DNA from: Gammaproteobacteria bacterium
Lineage (GTDB): Bacteria > Pseudomonadota > Gammaproteobacteria > Pseudomonadales > Azotimanducaceae
Direction: 5' to 3'
NCBI GenBank assembly: GCA_026709365.1
Contig: JAPOTD010000134.1
Coordinates: 1-32,326 of the forward strand
DNA length: 32,326 nucleotides
Below the pieces are notes generated by a model. That model saw only the letters and a program-made list of their open reading frames with translations. It had not been told where the DNA came from and ran no database searches. This document shows, one piece after another, positions 17,035 through 27,563 of this stretch. Position 1 is the stretch's first letter. Every line of letters begins with the position of its first letter. A program made the position numbers and the translations under genes.

Positions 17035-17223
17035 TCAGTTCTTCTTGCTTTTGCTGATCACGATATGGCGGGTGCCGCCGTTGGCGCGCCACCCGCTGAC
17101 GCCGGCGGGAATCTTCTGAATCTTCTTGCCCGCCGCCAAAAACGCCTGGACGTCTTCGGCGATGGTCTCGCGGGCGTTCGCGGAGGAAAGAACCTGCTGT
17201 CGTTTTGCCTTTCTTTTGGCCAT
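17035..17223 (-). CDS. Small basic protein of unknown function
   Basis: The last 62 codons of a longer open frame. They begin MAKRKAKRQQVLSS and end in HIVISKSKKN. The N-terminus is very basic, followed by an amphipathic helix (ETIAEDVQAFLAAGKKIQKI) and a short GVSGW-containing segment. This resembles small conserved proteobacterial proteins of unknown role, possibly nucleic-acid binding. No clear ribosome site precedes the ATG at 17223, and the open frame above it has no family features. The gene is isolated. Confidence 0.5.
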   Translation of the reverse strand: MAKRKAKRQQVLSSANARETIAEDVQAFLAAGKKIQKIPAGVSGWRANGGTRHIVISKSKKN

Positions 17224-17642
17224 GTTGGAACCAATGGTTGGGAAATCTGCCGGAATGCTGCGCTGTGCGGCGTTCGCCAACATTGCGGTGACCGTCAACA
17301 AGAGATGCTGCTGGCTCGAATGCTGTGTTTCCGGGCTTTGTCTTTCGGCCTCCTCGGAGGTTTGATGTCGTTGCTCAGCGTGCCGATCTGCACCGGCTTG
17401 CGATGGGTCTTGAACTGTGCTGGCGGAAGGCGGACCAAGCCCATCCTGCGAGGTCCGGGCAAGTTCCATCGTCAAAGGCAACGAAAGCTGAAGCCGAAGG
17501 GACCGAAGTGGGTAGCCAGTTGTTAGCCCCGATGCTAACAAAGTGGGCGGCGAAATCCAAACGGCCCCGGAGCACCGCCTTGGGGACGGCCTGCAACCGG
17601 CGTAAGATGGCGTCCAATTGAATGATCCCCAGGAAAGCCGCC
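17224..17642. other. About 420 bases without a supportable gene
   Basis: Open frames exist on both strands here, but none has a ribosome site, a recognisable motif or natural composition. Together with the adjacent pseudogene, it looks like a decaying spacer upstream of queA. Confidence 0.4.
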
Positions 17643-17871
17643 ATGCGCGTCATCAGGACCGAAGCCGAATTGCGCGCCGTCATCGGCACGGAGCCGCCTG
17701 GACTGGCCGAGAAGAACCAGCCGCGTCTTACTGGGTTTGCGATGGACTTCATCGCCAAGTCGTCGCGAGGCGTCCTTCGGCCAGATGTTCGCTGCCGCCG
17801 GAAACGCGCCTTCGGAAGCTGCGGCCGCCATTGACGAGGCGGTGAATGCCGATTGCCGCGACAGTTTCTGA
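17643..17871 (+). pseudogene. Decayed PPOX-family (MSMEG_1061-like) gene with internal deletion
   Basis: An ATG at 17643, with AGGA 8 bases before it, opens a frame reading MRVIRTEAELRAVIG and then FAMDFIAKSS. This fits the first 45 or so residues of pyridoxamine-oxidase-like FMN proteins of the MSMEG_1061 type, which continue into a SPF..LAT strand. Here the similarity stops. Shifted by one base, another frame reads ASFGQMFAAAGNAPSE...IDEAVNADCRDSF and stops at 17871, which resembles the C-terminal end of the same family. The simplest reading is a gene that lost roughly its middle 120-130 residues and its frame. The family assignment is from memory of the motifs. Confidence 0.5.
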
Positions 17872-17910
17872 TTGACAGCCCGCAGCTCGCCAGCCTCCCC
17901 TGCAACGCCC

Positions 17911-20366
<2,456 letters not shown>

Positions 20367-20513
20367 CCCCCCGCCTGGGAGACCGTTCCCGCTCAATCAA
20401 CGCCTCACTTGCTGCCAATGGAAACGATGATGCGGCCGTGGGAGGCTGCCGCCGGCCCGGCCCTTCCATGCCATGCGCCTGATGCCGGACGAGGGCGGCG
20501 CACACTTGCCGTT

Positions 20514-20563
20514 GGGGGACGCAGCCAATCGATTGGGCGTCTCCCGTTGGCGGAAGGCCAACG
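20514..20563 (+). promoter_or_regulatory. Hairpin-rich yajC-secD spacer
   Basis: Two inverted repeats lie back to back. In the first, GGGGGACGC (20514-20522) and GCGTCTCCC (20537-20545) pair with one mismatch around the perfect 12-base palindrome CCAATCGATTGG. In the second, CGTTGGC (20545-20551) and GCCAACG (20557-20563) pair around a 5-base loop. The spacer 20367-20653 has no supportable gene. It may be a leader RNA controlling secDF, an attenuator, or an inserted REP-like element; the sequence does not decide between these. Confidence 0.4.
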
Positions 20564-20653
20564 CACACCGACGCGCACCGAGGCGCGTGTTGGCGTGGCA
20601 TCCCGCCCTTGCGCGGTGCGCAGCGCCCTTCCCCCGGGCCGGGGCGGCGGCTG

Positions 20654-22549
20654 ATGGTCGGCGAGCGCCTGATCGGCTTGTCCCCAGCGAAGCAGCGGGC
20701 GCCGAACACTTATCCCCTGAGTCGCTACCTGTTCGTGCTGCTGGTGGTCTCGCTCGGTGCGCTGTACGCCGCGCCCAACGTCTTTGCGCCGGACCCGGCG
20801 CTGCAGATCAAGCCGGAGGATCCTGACCGGGGCCTGAGCGCCGCGGCGCTGGAACGAGCCCGCACGGCCTTGGCGGAGGCCGGCATCGTGCTGAAGTCGG
20901 CGGAGCTGGAGGGCGGTTCCGGGTTTCTGCGCCTGGCGAGCGACGGCGACCAGCTGCGGGCCCGGGAAGTGGTCATGCAGGCGCTCGCCGGCGGCGAGGA
21001 CCACCACATCGTCGCCCTGACCCGGGCCTCGACCACCCCCCAATGGCTCGCTGATCTTGGCGCCGTGCCCATGTCCTTGGGGCTTGACCTGTCCGGCGGC
21101 GTCCATCTGCTGCTACAGGTCGATATGGAGAAGTTCGTCGGCGACCGCATGCGCAGCATGGAGGAGACCGCCCGCGACGCCTTGGTGGCGGCGCGCATCC
21201 GCTACGTCGGCCGCAATTGGGTACAGGGTACCGAGTTGCGCATCCCGTTCCAGAGCGCTGCCCTGCGCGATGAGGCGGCGGCGTTGCTGGCCGAGCAGTT
21301 CGAGGGCTTTGAAATCTCCGAGACCGACGTCGATGGCCGGCCGGCGCTTGAATTCACGATGGTGGACGAGTACCTGCGCCAACTGGAGGATGCGGCCATC
21401 TCCCAAAACCTGCAAAGCCTGCGCAACCGGGTCAACGAACTGGGGGTTTCCGAGCCGCTGGTGCAGCGCTTGGGCCGGGAGCGCATCGTGCTTGACCTGC
21501 CGGGTATCCAGGACAGCGCCGAAGCCAAGCGGATCATCAACAAGTTCGCCAACCTGGAGTTCCGCTTGGTGGCCATGCCGGGCGACCGCGCCTCGCAGAC
21601 CGAGACCCAGGACTACCGGGGCACCCCGACCACCCTGCTGCGGCGCAACATCGTCACCGGCGACCAGGTCACCTCCGCCAGCCAGGACTACGACCCGGAG
21701 ACCGGCCTGCCGCAGGTGAGCATCGGCCTGGACAGCGACGGCGGCCAGCGCATGAACGAGGCCACCAAGGACAACGTGGGCCGCTCCATGGCCATCATCT
21801 TCATCGAGCAGAAGCCGCGCGCCCGCACGGTCCTGGTGGATGGCGAGGAAGTGGTGGAGCGCTACACGGTGGAGGAGCGTCGCCTGATCAGCGTGGCCAC
21901 CATTCAGTCGGCCCTAGGCTACAACTTCCGCATCACCGGCCTGGAACTCGGCGAGGCGCGCGACCTGGCCCTGCTGCTGCGCTCCGGGGCGCTGGCCGCG
22001 CCCATGTACATCGTCGAGGAGCGCACCGTCGGCGCCAGCCTCGGCGAGGAGAACATCGAACGCGGTCAGCTGTCGGTGGTGGTCGGCTTCATCTTGGTGA
22101 TGATCTTCATGGTCATCCACTACCGCGGCTTCGGGCTGGCCGCCAACCTGGCGCTGATGGCCAACCTGATGCTGCTGGTGGCCGTCATGTCGGTGCTGGG
22201 CGCCACCCTGACCCTGCCCGGCATCGCCGGCATCGTGCTTACCGTGGGCATGGCGGTGGACGCCAACGTGCTGATCTTCTCGCGCATTCGCGAGGAGCTG
22301 AAGCAGCGGGCGCCGCAGCAGGCCATTGCCGCTGGCTTCGACCGCGCCCTGCTGACCATTCTCGACGCCAACATCACCACCTTCTTCGTGGCGATCATCC
22401 TCTTCTCCATCGGCAGCGGGCCGGTCAAGGGCTTCGCCGTGACCTTGGCGGTGGGCATCGTCACCTCGGTGTTCACCGCCATCATGGGCACTCGGGCGCT
22501 GGTCAACCTGATGTACGGCGGACGCAACTTGAAGGCCTTGAGAATATGA
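20654..22549 (+). CDS. secD: Protein translocase subunit SecD
   Basis: A roughly 631-residue RND-type membrane protein that uses the proton gradient to help pull secreted proteins across the inner membrane. The first helix (YLFVLLVVSLGALYAAPN), the LGLDLSGGVHLLLQVD motif, the large periplasmic P1 domain (INKFANLEFRL, GGQRMNEATKDNVGRSMAI) and the C-terminal bundle (GIAGIVLTVGMAVDANVLIF) are all in order. The start is uncertain: ATG at 20654 is used, while the family usually begins about 15 residues later and an upstream frame also exists. secF overlaps its stop by ATGA. Confidence 0.95.
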   Translation: MVGERLIGLSPAKQRAPNTYPLSRYLFVLLVVSLGALYAAPNVFAPDPALQIKPEDPDRGLSAAALERARTALAEAGIVLKSAELEGGSGFLRLASDGDQLRAREVVMQALAGGEDHHIVALTRASTTPQWLADLGAVPMSLGLDLSGGVHLLLQVDMEKFVGDRMRSMEETARDALVAARIRYVGRNWVQGTELRIPFQSAALRDEAAALLAEQFEGFEISETDVDGRPALEFTMVDEYLRQLEDAAISQNLQSLRNRVNELGVSEPLVQRLGRERIVLDLPGIQDSAEAKRIINKFANLEFRLVAMPGDRASQTETQDYRGTPTTLLRRNIVTGDQVTSASQDYDPETGLPQVSIGLDSDGGQRMNEATKDNVGRSMAIIFIEQKPRARTVLVDGEEVVERYTVEERRLISVATIQSALGYNFRITGLELGEARDLALLLRSGALAAPMYIVEERTVGASLGEENIERGQLSVVVGFILVMIFMVIHYRGFGLAANLALMANLMLLVAVMSVLGATLTLPGIAGIVLTVGMAVDANVLIFSRIREELKQRAPQQAIAAGFDRALLTILDANITTFFVAIILFSIGSGPVKGFAVTLAVGIVTSVFTAIMGTRALVNLMYGGRNLKALRI

Positions 22550-23472
22550 AGCTCCCGGAGTTCAACTTTGACTTCATGGGCCGCCGCAAGCTGGCGGGAG
22601 GCCTGTCGATCGGCCTGATTGCGCTGTCGTTGGGCGCCTTGGCCGTCAACGGCCTGAACTTCGGCCTCGACTTCACGGGCGGCACCTTGGTGGAGGTCGG
22701 CTTTCCCGAGGGCGTCGATCCCGAGGAGATTCGCAGCCAACTGGACGATGCCGGCTTCGTCAACGGCGTGGTGCAGCACTTCGGCTCGCAGACGGAGGTG
22801 CTGATCCGCATGCCGCCCCAGGCGTACGGCGACCCGGCCGGCCTCGGCGACCGCATTCTGGACACCATTCGCCAGCAGGCGCCTGGCGCTGCGATGCGCC
22901 AATCCAACTTTGTCGGCCCGGTGGTGGGGGAGGAGCTGGCGGAGAGCGCCGGGCTGGCCATTCTCACCGCCTTGGCGGTGGTGATGCTCTACATTCTGTT
23001 CCGCTTCACCAAGCAGTTCTCGGTGGGCGCCGTGGTCGCCTTGGCCCACGACGTCACCTTGGTGCTGGGCCTGTTCTCCCTGCTGCAGTGGACCTTTGAC
23101 CTGGCCGTGGTGGCGGCGGTGCTGGCGGTGGTGGGCTACTCGCTCAATGACACCATCGTGGTGTCGGACCGCATTCGGGAGAACTTCCGCACCCTGCGCA
23201 AGGGCGCGCCTTTTGACGTCATCAACCGCTCCCTCAACCAGACCTTGGGCCGCACCCTGGTGACCTCCATGACCACCCTGTTCGTGCTCCTGGCCCTGCT
23301 CATCGCCGGCGGCGAGGGCATTCGCGGCTTTGCCGCCGCGCTCACCTTCGGCGTGGTGATCGGCACCTACTCCTCGATCTACATCGCCGCCAACATGCTG
23401 TTGGTGATGAACATCTCACGCGAGGACCTGGTGGTGCCGGAAAAGGAGGACGCCAAGGAGTCCTATCCTTGA
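22546..23472 (+). CDS. secF: Protein translocase subunit SecF
   Basis: A 308-residue partner of SecD in the translocon. It has the N-terminal helix, the LNFGLDFTGGTLVEV motif, a short periplasmic domain, and a five-helix bundle including VVGYSLNDTIVVSDRIREN and TTLFVLLALLIAGGEGIRGF. The ATG overlaps the secD stop, indicating coupled translation. It marks the end of the conserved block; the next gene of the usual order, suhB, is displaced by about 6.7 kb of accessory DNA. Confidence 0.96.
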   Translation: MKLPEFNFDFMGRRKLAGGLSIGLIALSLGALAVNGLNFGLDFTGGTLVEVGFPEGVDPEEIRSQLDDAGFVNGVVQHFGSQTEVLIRMPPQAYGDPAGLGDRILDTIRQQAPGAAMRQSNFVGPVVGEELAESAGLAILTALAVVMLYILFRFTKQFSVGAVVALAHDVTLVLGLFSLLQWTFDLAVVAAVLAVVGYSLNDTIVVSDRIRENFRTLRKGAPFDVINRSLNQTLGRTLVTSMTTLFVLLALLIAGGEGIRGFAAALTFGVVIGTYSSIYIAANMLLVMNISREDLVVPEKEDAKESYP

Positions 23473-23488
23473 ATCGGGTACGTCGCGC

Positions 23489-23692
23489 TCAAGCACCTGC
23501 TTGGCGAAGTGCTTTGTGATCGTATTCCGGGTCGAGCAGGTTGGATCCTTCGAGCTCCCTTAGATCAAGCCGCTTGCGGTTGGCCACGAACTCCAGCAAC
23601 GCCTGATGCACCAAGACATCCTTGGTCTTGATTCGACTTAACCGTTGCGCTTCCTCCAGTAGGTCTTGGTCGAGTTCAATGTTGGTGCGCAC
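23489..23692 (-). CDS. VapB-like antitoxin, no partner toxin seen
   Basis: A 67-residue protein of the VapB/DUF2191 antitoxin type: a ribbon-helix-helix-like start (MRTNIELDQDLLEEAQRL) followed by VHQALLEFVANRKRLDLRELEG and an acidic C-terminal tail. A GTG start is used, with AAGG about 9 bases upstream. VapB proteins repress their own operon and neutralise a PIN-domain VapC. No PIN-domain gene follows, since only 16 bases separate its stop from the end of secF, so this is an orphan or the remainder of a lost pair. It sits at the left border of the accessory operon. Confidence 0.75.
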   Translation of the reverse strand: MRTNIELDQDLLEEAQRLSRIKTKDVLVHQALLEFVANRKRLDLRELEGSNLLDPEYDHKALRQAGA

Positions 23693-23768
23693 TTGCCATG
23701 CCTTGATTTGTGTATGTTGATGTGGGTAGCAGGCTCGCCTTGAAGCAAATCCGATCTTTGGCGAAACG

Positions 23769-24641
23769 CTAACTGTCCTCGAAAAGCGCCTGCATTAGCG
23801 CGTCAAGCTCGTCATCACTGAGTATCCCAAGTTCCCGGCCACCTTGGTACGCTGTTGCCCTGCGACACAGGCGCTGCAGCGCGGCCGTATCCCGAAGGGC
23901 GGATTCGGGGTCTGACGACAATGCGCTGCCCAAGGCTCGAATGAAGGCGCTTCGGATGCTCATAGCACCAAAAGTCGAGTTGCGGAACACCACGCGGTCA
24001 ATGAATTTCTCCCAATAGGTCTGGCTGATGCGAAGGGCGGCACGTGCACGGTCTTCCAGTCTCGGATCGCCCTTGGCGGCTTCGGTGACCATACGCTCGC
24101 GCCACCAAGCTCGCGCGAAAGGGCAGTCCACGAATACGGAGCGGTTGCCTCGCACCTCGGGAAGGCCGCCGAGGCGGCGCAGCACCGTTCGCACGCAGCG
24201 GTCCACGAGTTTGTCGGCGTTGGCCGTGCCGTCCGCAAGCGCACGATCGATTCGCTCCTCCCCGCCCGGCAGGGAACCGCCGTTCGCAGCGAGATACACG
24301 GGTTGGATGCGCCCCTCCCGAAGATGCTCAAGAGTTATCAGTGCCCAGAATGAAGACCGGCAAGCCACAGCAGGGACCAGGTCATGCCACGACCGATAGA
24401 GGGTTTGCTCGGTGTCCGTTGGCGGATCCTTGAACTCGCTTTCCGTCATTGGCGTGGGAATCAGATTCCCAGCACCTTGGCCGATAATCTTGATTTGGTC
24501 CAGCTCCCGGATGACGTCATCACCGCTTCGTACCTGCGCAAGGAAGCGTCTCTGTGCTTGGCTGCCCTTGCTGTGCAGAAGGCGCTTGCGGAAAGCCGTG
24601 TAGTCGGCATCGTCAAACTCGCAGTGGGACACGGCATTCAT
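23769..24641 (-). CDS. Protein of unknown function, last gene of the sulfur-GHKL operon
   Basis: A 290-residue, apparently soluble, mostly helical protein. I do not recognise it with certainty; its pattern of aromatic and charged residues (LYRSWHDLVPAV, FWALITLEHLREGRIQP, FVDCPFARAWWRERM, YWEKFIDRVVFRNSTFG) recalls DUF6339-like accessory proteins, but this is unverified. No nuclease, helicase or transmembrane motif is visible. The ATG overlaps the stop of the upstream gene (ATGA), so it is translated as part of the five-gene operon and probably works with those proteins. The 76 bases beyond it hold no gene and probably the vapB-like promoter. Confidence 0.75.
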   Translation of the reverse strand: MNAVSHCEFDDADYTAFRKRLLHSKGSQAQRRFLAQVRSGDDVIRELDQIKIIGQGAGNLIPTPMTESEFKDPPTDTEQTLYRSWHDLVPAVACRSSFWALITLEHLREGRIQPVYLAANGGSLPGGEERIDRALADGTANADKLVDRCVRTVLRRLGGLPEVRGNRSVFVDCPFARAWWRERMVTEAAKGDPRLEDRARAALRISQTYWEKFIDRVVFRNSTFGAMSIRSAFIRALGSALSSDPESALRDTAALQRLCRRATAYQGGRELGILSDDELDALMQALFEDS

Positions 24642-25522
24642 TCGCCGTCATCCGATTCGATAGCCAAGTCATCGACGGGAATGCGAAGCGGATGCAGTGC
24701 CGTGGCCACCTCCTCGGGCCGGAACTCGTCGTCGGCCCAATGGGGGAGGCCTCGGTCACTTAGACGATCTGCCAGTGCCTTCAGGGAGCGGTGCGACTCC
24801 CAGCCGCCCTCTCCATCGTCCGCATCGTCGTCAGAATAATCCCTCTGCAAGCGCGCCAGACAGGCGGTTACGATGTGGACCATCAGGTTGTGCTTGGCCG
24901 CGCCGTCGGCTCCGTACCGAGCAAAGCGATGCAATTCTGGATGCAGATTCGCACGAAACCCGAAGGGCTCAGCTTCTATGCCGATGGCAAACCCACCCTT
25001 CTTCTGCGCATCGTCCGCGTGCAGAGACAGAAGATGGGTAATGGATGCCTCAAGTTGTATGACGTTGCCGAGAGCTAGGCGTGAGCCTACCGTGAATTGC
25101 ACCCGTTGCCCGTTCCATATCTCGTGTACGCCGTCCCGCTCCGAGTCCAGATCGATTTTGCTGTCGCAAACGCAGACCACGGCTGGGGTGAACAGTGGCG
25201 GCTCACCAAGCTCATTGGCATCCCAAGCCACCGCTTGCCGTGATTCGAATGATTGATGAATTTGGCGGTAGGCAGACCGAGGCGAGGATACTATGCAAAC
25301 GAACTTCGCCTTCTTCTCCTGAATCAGGCGGGTGAGCAGCGGAGCACCCTCAAGCCTGTGCGTAAGTTGGAAGCCGTAGCCGTCCGCTTCCCGATCAAAG
25401 GACACCATGTACCTGCCTTTGGGAAAAGACAGGTTGCCGCTTTCCAGAATCGGGTGCTCATGGGAACTGATGGCGTTGGAGGGCCCAGACACTACGACTT
25501 CAATGGAGGCTGCCTCAGACAT
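24638..25522 (-). CDS. Protein of unknown function, fourth gene of the sulfur-GHKL operon
   Basis: A 294-residue protein beginning MSEAASIEVVVSG, with an 8-base overlap into the GHKL ATPase gene; the longer upstream frame would overlap that gene by about 150 bases and is rejected. The N-terminal 190 residues look beta-rich (RYMVSFDREADGYGF, AKFVCIVSSP, PAVVCVCDSKIDL). The C-terminal third is helical with a very acidic stretch (DDDADDGEGG). I recognise no family, metal site or catalytic motif. Its tight coupling to the ATPase suggests a dedicated partner, for example an adaptor or target-recognition subunit; that is inference only. Confidence 0.75.
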   Translation of the reverse strand: MSEAASIEVVVSGPSNAISSHEHPILESGNLSFPKGRYMVSFDREADGYGFQLTHRLEGAPLLTRLIQEKKAKFVCIVSSPRSAYRQIHQSFESRQAVAWDANELGEPPLFTPAVVCVCDSKIDLDSERDGVHEIWNGQRVQFTVGSRLALGNVIQLEASITHLLSLHADDAQKKGGFAIGIEAEPFGFRANLHPELHRFARYGADGAAKHNLMVHIVTACLARLQRDYSDDDADDGEGGWESHRSLKALADRLSDRGLPHWADDEFRPEEVATALHPLRIPVDDLAIESDDGE

Positions 25523-27563
25523 CGGGCGACTCGTCAGACTCCTTGGTTTCCTCGAATGGACTGGCTGCTCCGGCCTGCGGAGTTCTGAAGACCTCAATGC
25601 GCAGTGCGGTTCCAGGCAGGTCGGCGAACGCGCCACCGAAGGTAAAGTCCGTTTCCAAGGAAACAATTGCTTTGGCGGGAACGTCGCCCAGCTTCACGCC
25701 CACCACCTTGCCATTCCAATGTTCAAGTTGGGCGTCGGTGGCAGGTTCGCCGTTGATCGTCACATCGCCCAGCTCCGCTGGTAGGTATTCGTCCATCCCA
25801 TACCGATCGCAGGTGGCGTCGAGCCCCTCATCGACCAGCAGGCGCACTTGCGCAGCCTTGCATGGGCGGGGAAAGTGAAGATGGATATGCCTCCTACGGA
25901 GTCCGGCGGGCCTGGATGCCGCCTGAACCAGGGCGTATAGAGCTGGCCTTCGCTTGTCTCCCTTGGGTTTACTTCTTTCCCTGCGAGTGTCCGCCTCACT
26001 CTCTCCGCCGATTAAGCCCCCGCTGATGGTTGAGTCTTGGTCATAGGATTGGAGTTGTTGCGCCGGTCGGCGTCCGATCAAGACTGGCTTGCCTCGAAAC
26101 GCCTTGCTGCCTCCAGCGCTCCCGGGACCGTCAAGCCCAAAGTCGAGTGTCAGAAATTCCTCGGAGGCGAAGGCTTCGGACTTCACCTCAGTGGTGTGCG
26201 CCCTGAGCGATTCGATAATTTCCCCAAGAGCGGCCCGACAGGCTGAACGGTCATCGTTCTCAAGCCGTTTGAGTTCGAGGCTGTCGTGCAGCGGTCCTTC
26301 CGCAGAACGCACATGGTCGTGGAGGTCGCCACCCACTTCCGCCTTAAGCGACAGCACCGCATGAAACGGCACTCTGTCCGCAAACTTCCCGTAGAAGCCC
26401 GGTATGTTATTGGTGATCCACATACCATTGCGGCACAGATCAATTCGGGGAGTGCCAGTTGCGTTTGGGTTCAGCCGGATGTCGATCCCGCCATGTGATG
26501 TAGCGACCTGAAGTGGTTCGCCTGTTTGAAACGTCCTGTGGGCTTCGAACGCTTTCCGGCCGCTCAGAAAGGCTTTGGCTCGGGCCTTGTCCCGATGCTT
26601 CTCAAGCACTCGGCTGAGCATTGAGCGGTCCAGTTTTTGGGGCGGTGCCTCGGCTTCGCTCCGAGCGTCCTGCACTTCGATCTCCAGTTCGCCCTCCTCG
26701 ATGGCGATGAAGAAATTTGCCGAGGCGGCAGGAGCCACCACGTCCCAGAGCGCCTCCTTGTTACGATCAAGGAAATGGTTAAAGGCCGGGATGATGACTG
26801 TCGTGCCGTGGCCGCTGACGCTCTCAATTCCGTCGAGGTCTTCACTAATCAGGTCCGGAATCTGGTTTGCTGAGGCGTATTGATACAGCGATGTTGGGCT
26901 TGGCCGTGTCTCCAAAACGAAAAAGCCGTCGCCCCCTCTTAGATGCCGTTCTCCTCGCACGTAGTGAGAGGCAAGAACCGCATGCCCGGCGGCGATCCGA
27001 TTGCCATCCTCAGTAATGCCCCCATAAAGAATGTAACGAAGATCCGACGCCGGTATGGCGCTAGAGTGACCGTTTCCATAGGTGCCCGTGGCGCCACCGT
27101 CCTTGACGCTCAACCCGTCGCTCAGTAGTGCCGTCATTCGTTGTTCATCAAGCCCGATGCCGTTGTCGTGTACTGACAGCACCTCGACCTGTTCTTGCTT
27201 AAGCGCCCGCTCGATGCGCTTGCGGACCAGATCAGCTTGCTGGGCCAGATCTCCGGCCATCAGTTCTCGCTGAGACTTGACAGCTTGCTCGAAGGCTCGT
27301 TCGTAGCTTTCGATGCCGGGGATGCTGTTGCGCCCGACACGAGTCAGACGAAAGCGCACCACTGCTGGCGATGTGTTGGCGGAGCGAGCCGCGTCAAGCG
27401 CGTTCTGAATCAATTCGCGCACGACAGCGGCCGGGCGCAGATTGTCAAAGGCCGCAATTCCAGCTGGCGTGAAGCCGCTGTTCGACCCCGGCACGAAGTG
27501 CAGATCCGGCGTTTTGGCTTGCCGCCTAGCCTGAGGTTCGCTTCGAGACTTAGCCCGCGGCAT
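25515..27563 (-). CDS. GHKL (Hsp90/MutL-fold) ATPase
   Basis: A 682-residue protein with an N-terminal Bergerat-fold ATPase domain. The N-box has Glu50 and Asn54 (RELIQNALDAARS); motif I is HDNGIGLDE with Asp133, Gly135 and Gly137; motif II is GTYGNGHSSAIP (160-171). These bind ATP in Hsp90, MutL and type II topoisomerases. Downstream are a middle region including IDLCRNGMWITNN, and a long C-terminal part with no domain I recognise. The ATG at 27563 (MPRAKSRSE) overlaps the desulfurase gene by 14 bases; an ATG 63 bases upstream is less likely. In this operon it takes the place that SMC-like DndD or the ATPase SspC hold in known phosphorothioation loci. It may sense or remodel a nucleic-acid or protein target. 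Confidence 0.85.
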   Translation of the reverse strand: MPRAKSRSEPQARRQAKTPDLHFVPGSNSGFTPAGIAAFDNLRPAAVVRELIQNALDAARSANTSPAVVRFRLTRVGRNSIPGIESYERAFEQAVKSQRELMAGDLAQQADLVRKRIERALKQEQVEVLSVHDNGIGLDEQRMTALLSDGLSVKDGGATGTYGNGHSSAIPASDLRYILYGGITEDGNRIAAGHAVLASHYVRGERHLRGGDGFFVLETRPSPTSLYQYASANQIPDLISEDLDGIESVSGHGTTVIIPAFNHFLDRNKEALWDVVAPAASANFFIAIEEGELEIEVQDARSEAEAPPQKLDRSMLSRVLEKHRDKARAKAFLSGRKAFEAHRTFQTGEPLQVATSHGGIDIRLNPNATGTPRIDLCRNGMWITNNIPGFYGKFADRVPFHAVLSLKAEVGGDLHDHVRSAEGPLHDSLELKRLENDDRSACRAALGEIIESLRAHTTEVKSEAFASEEFLTLDFGLDGPGSAGGSKAFRGKPVLIGRRPAQQLQSYDQDSTISGGLIGGESEADTRRERSKPKGDKRRPALYALVQAASRPAGLRRRHIHLHFPRPCKAAQVRLLVDEGLDATCDRYGMDEYLPAELGDVTINGEPATDAQLEHWNGKVVGVKLGDVPAKAIVSLETDFTFGGAFADLPGTALRIEVFRTPQAGAASPFEETKESDESPDV

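Noticed and set aside
22120-23049. 309-codon minus-strand open frame
   Set aside because: It lies antisense across secD and secF, which are certain; a shadow of high-GC coding sequence.
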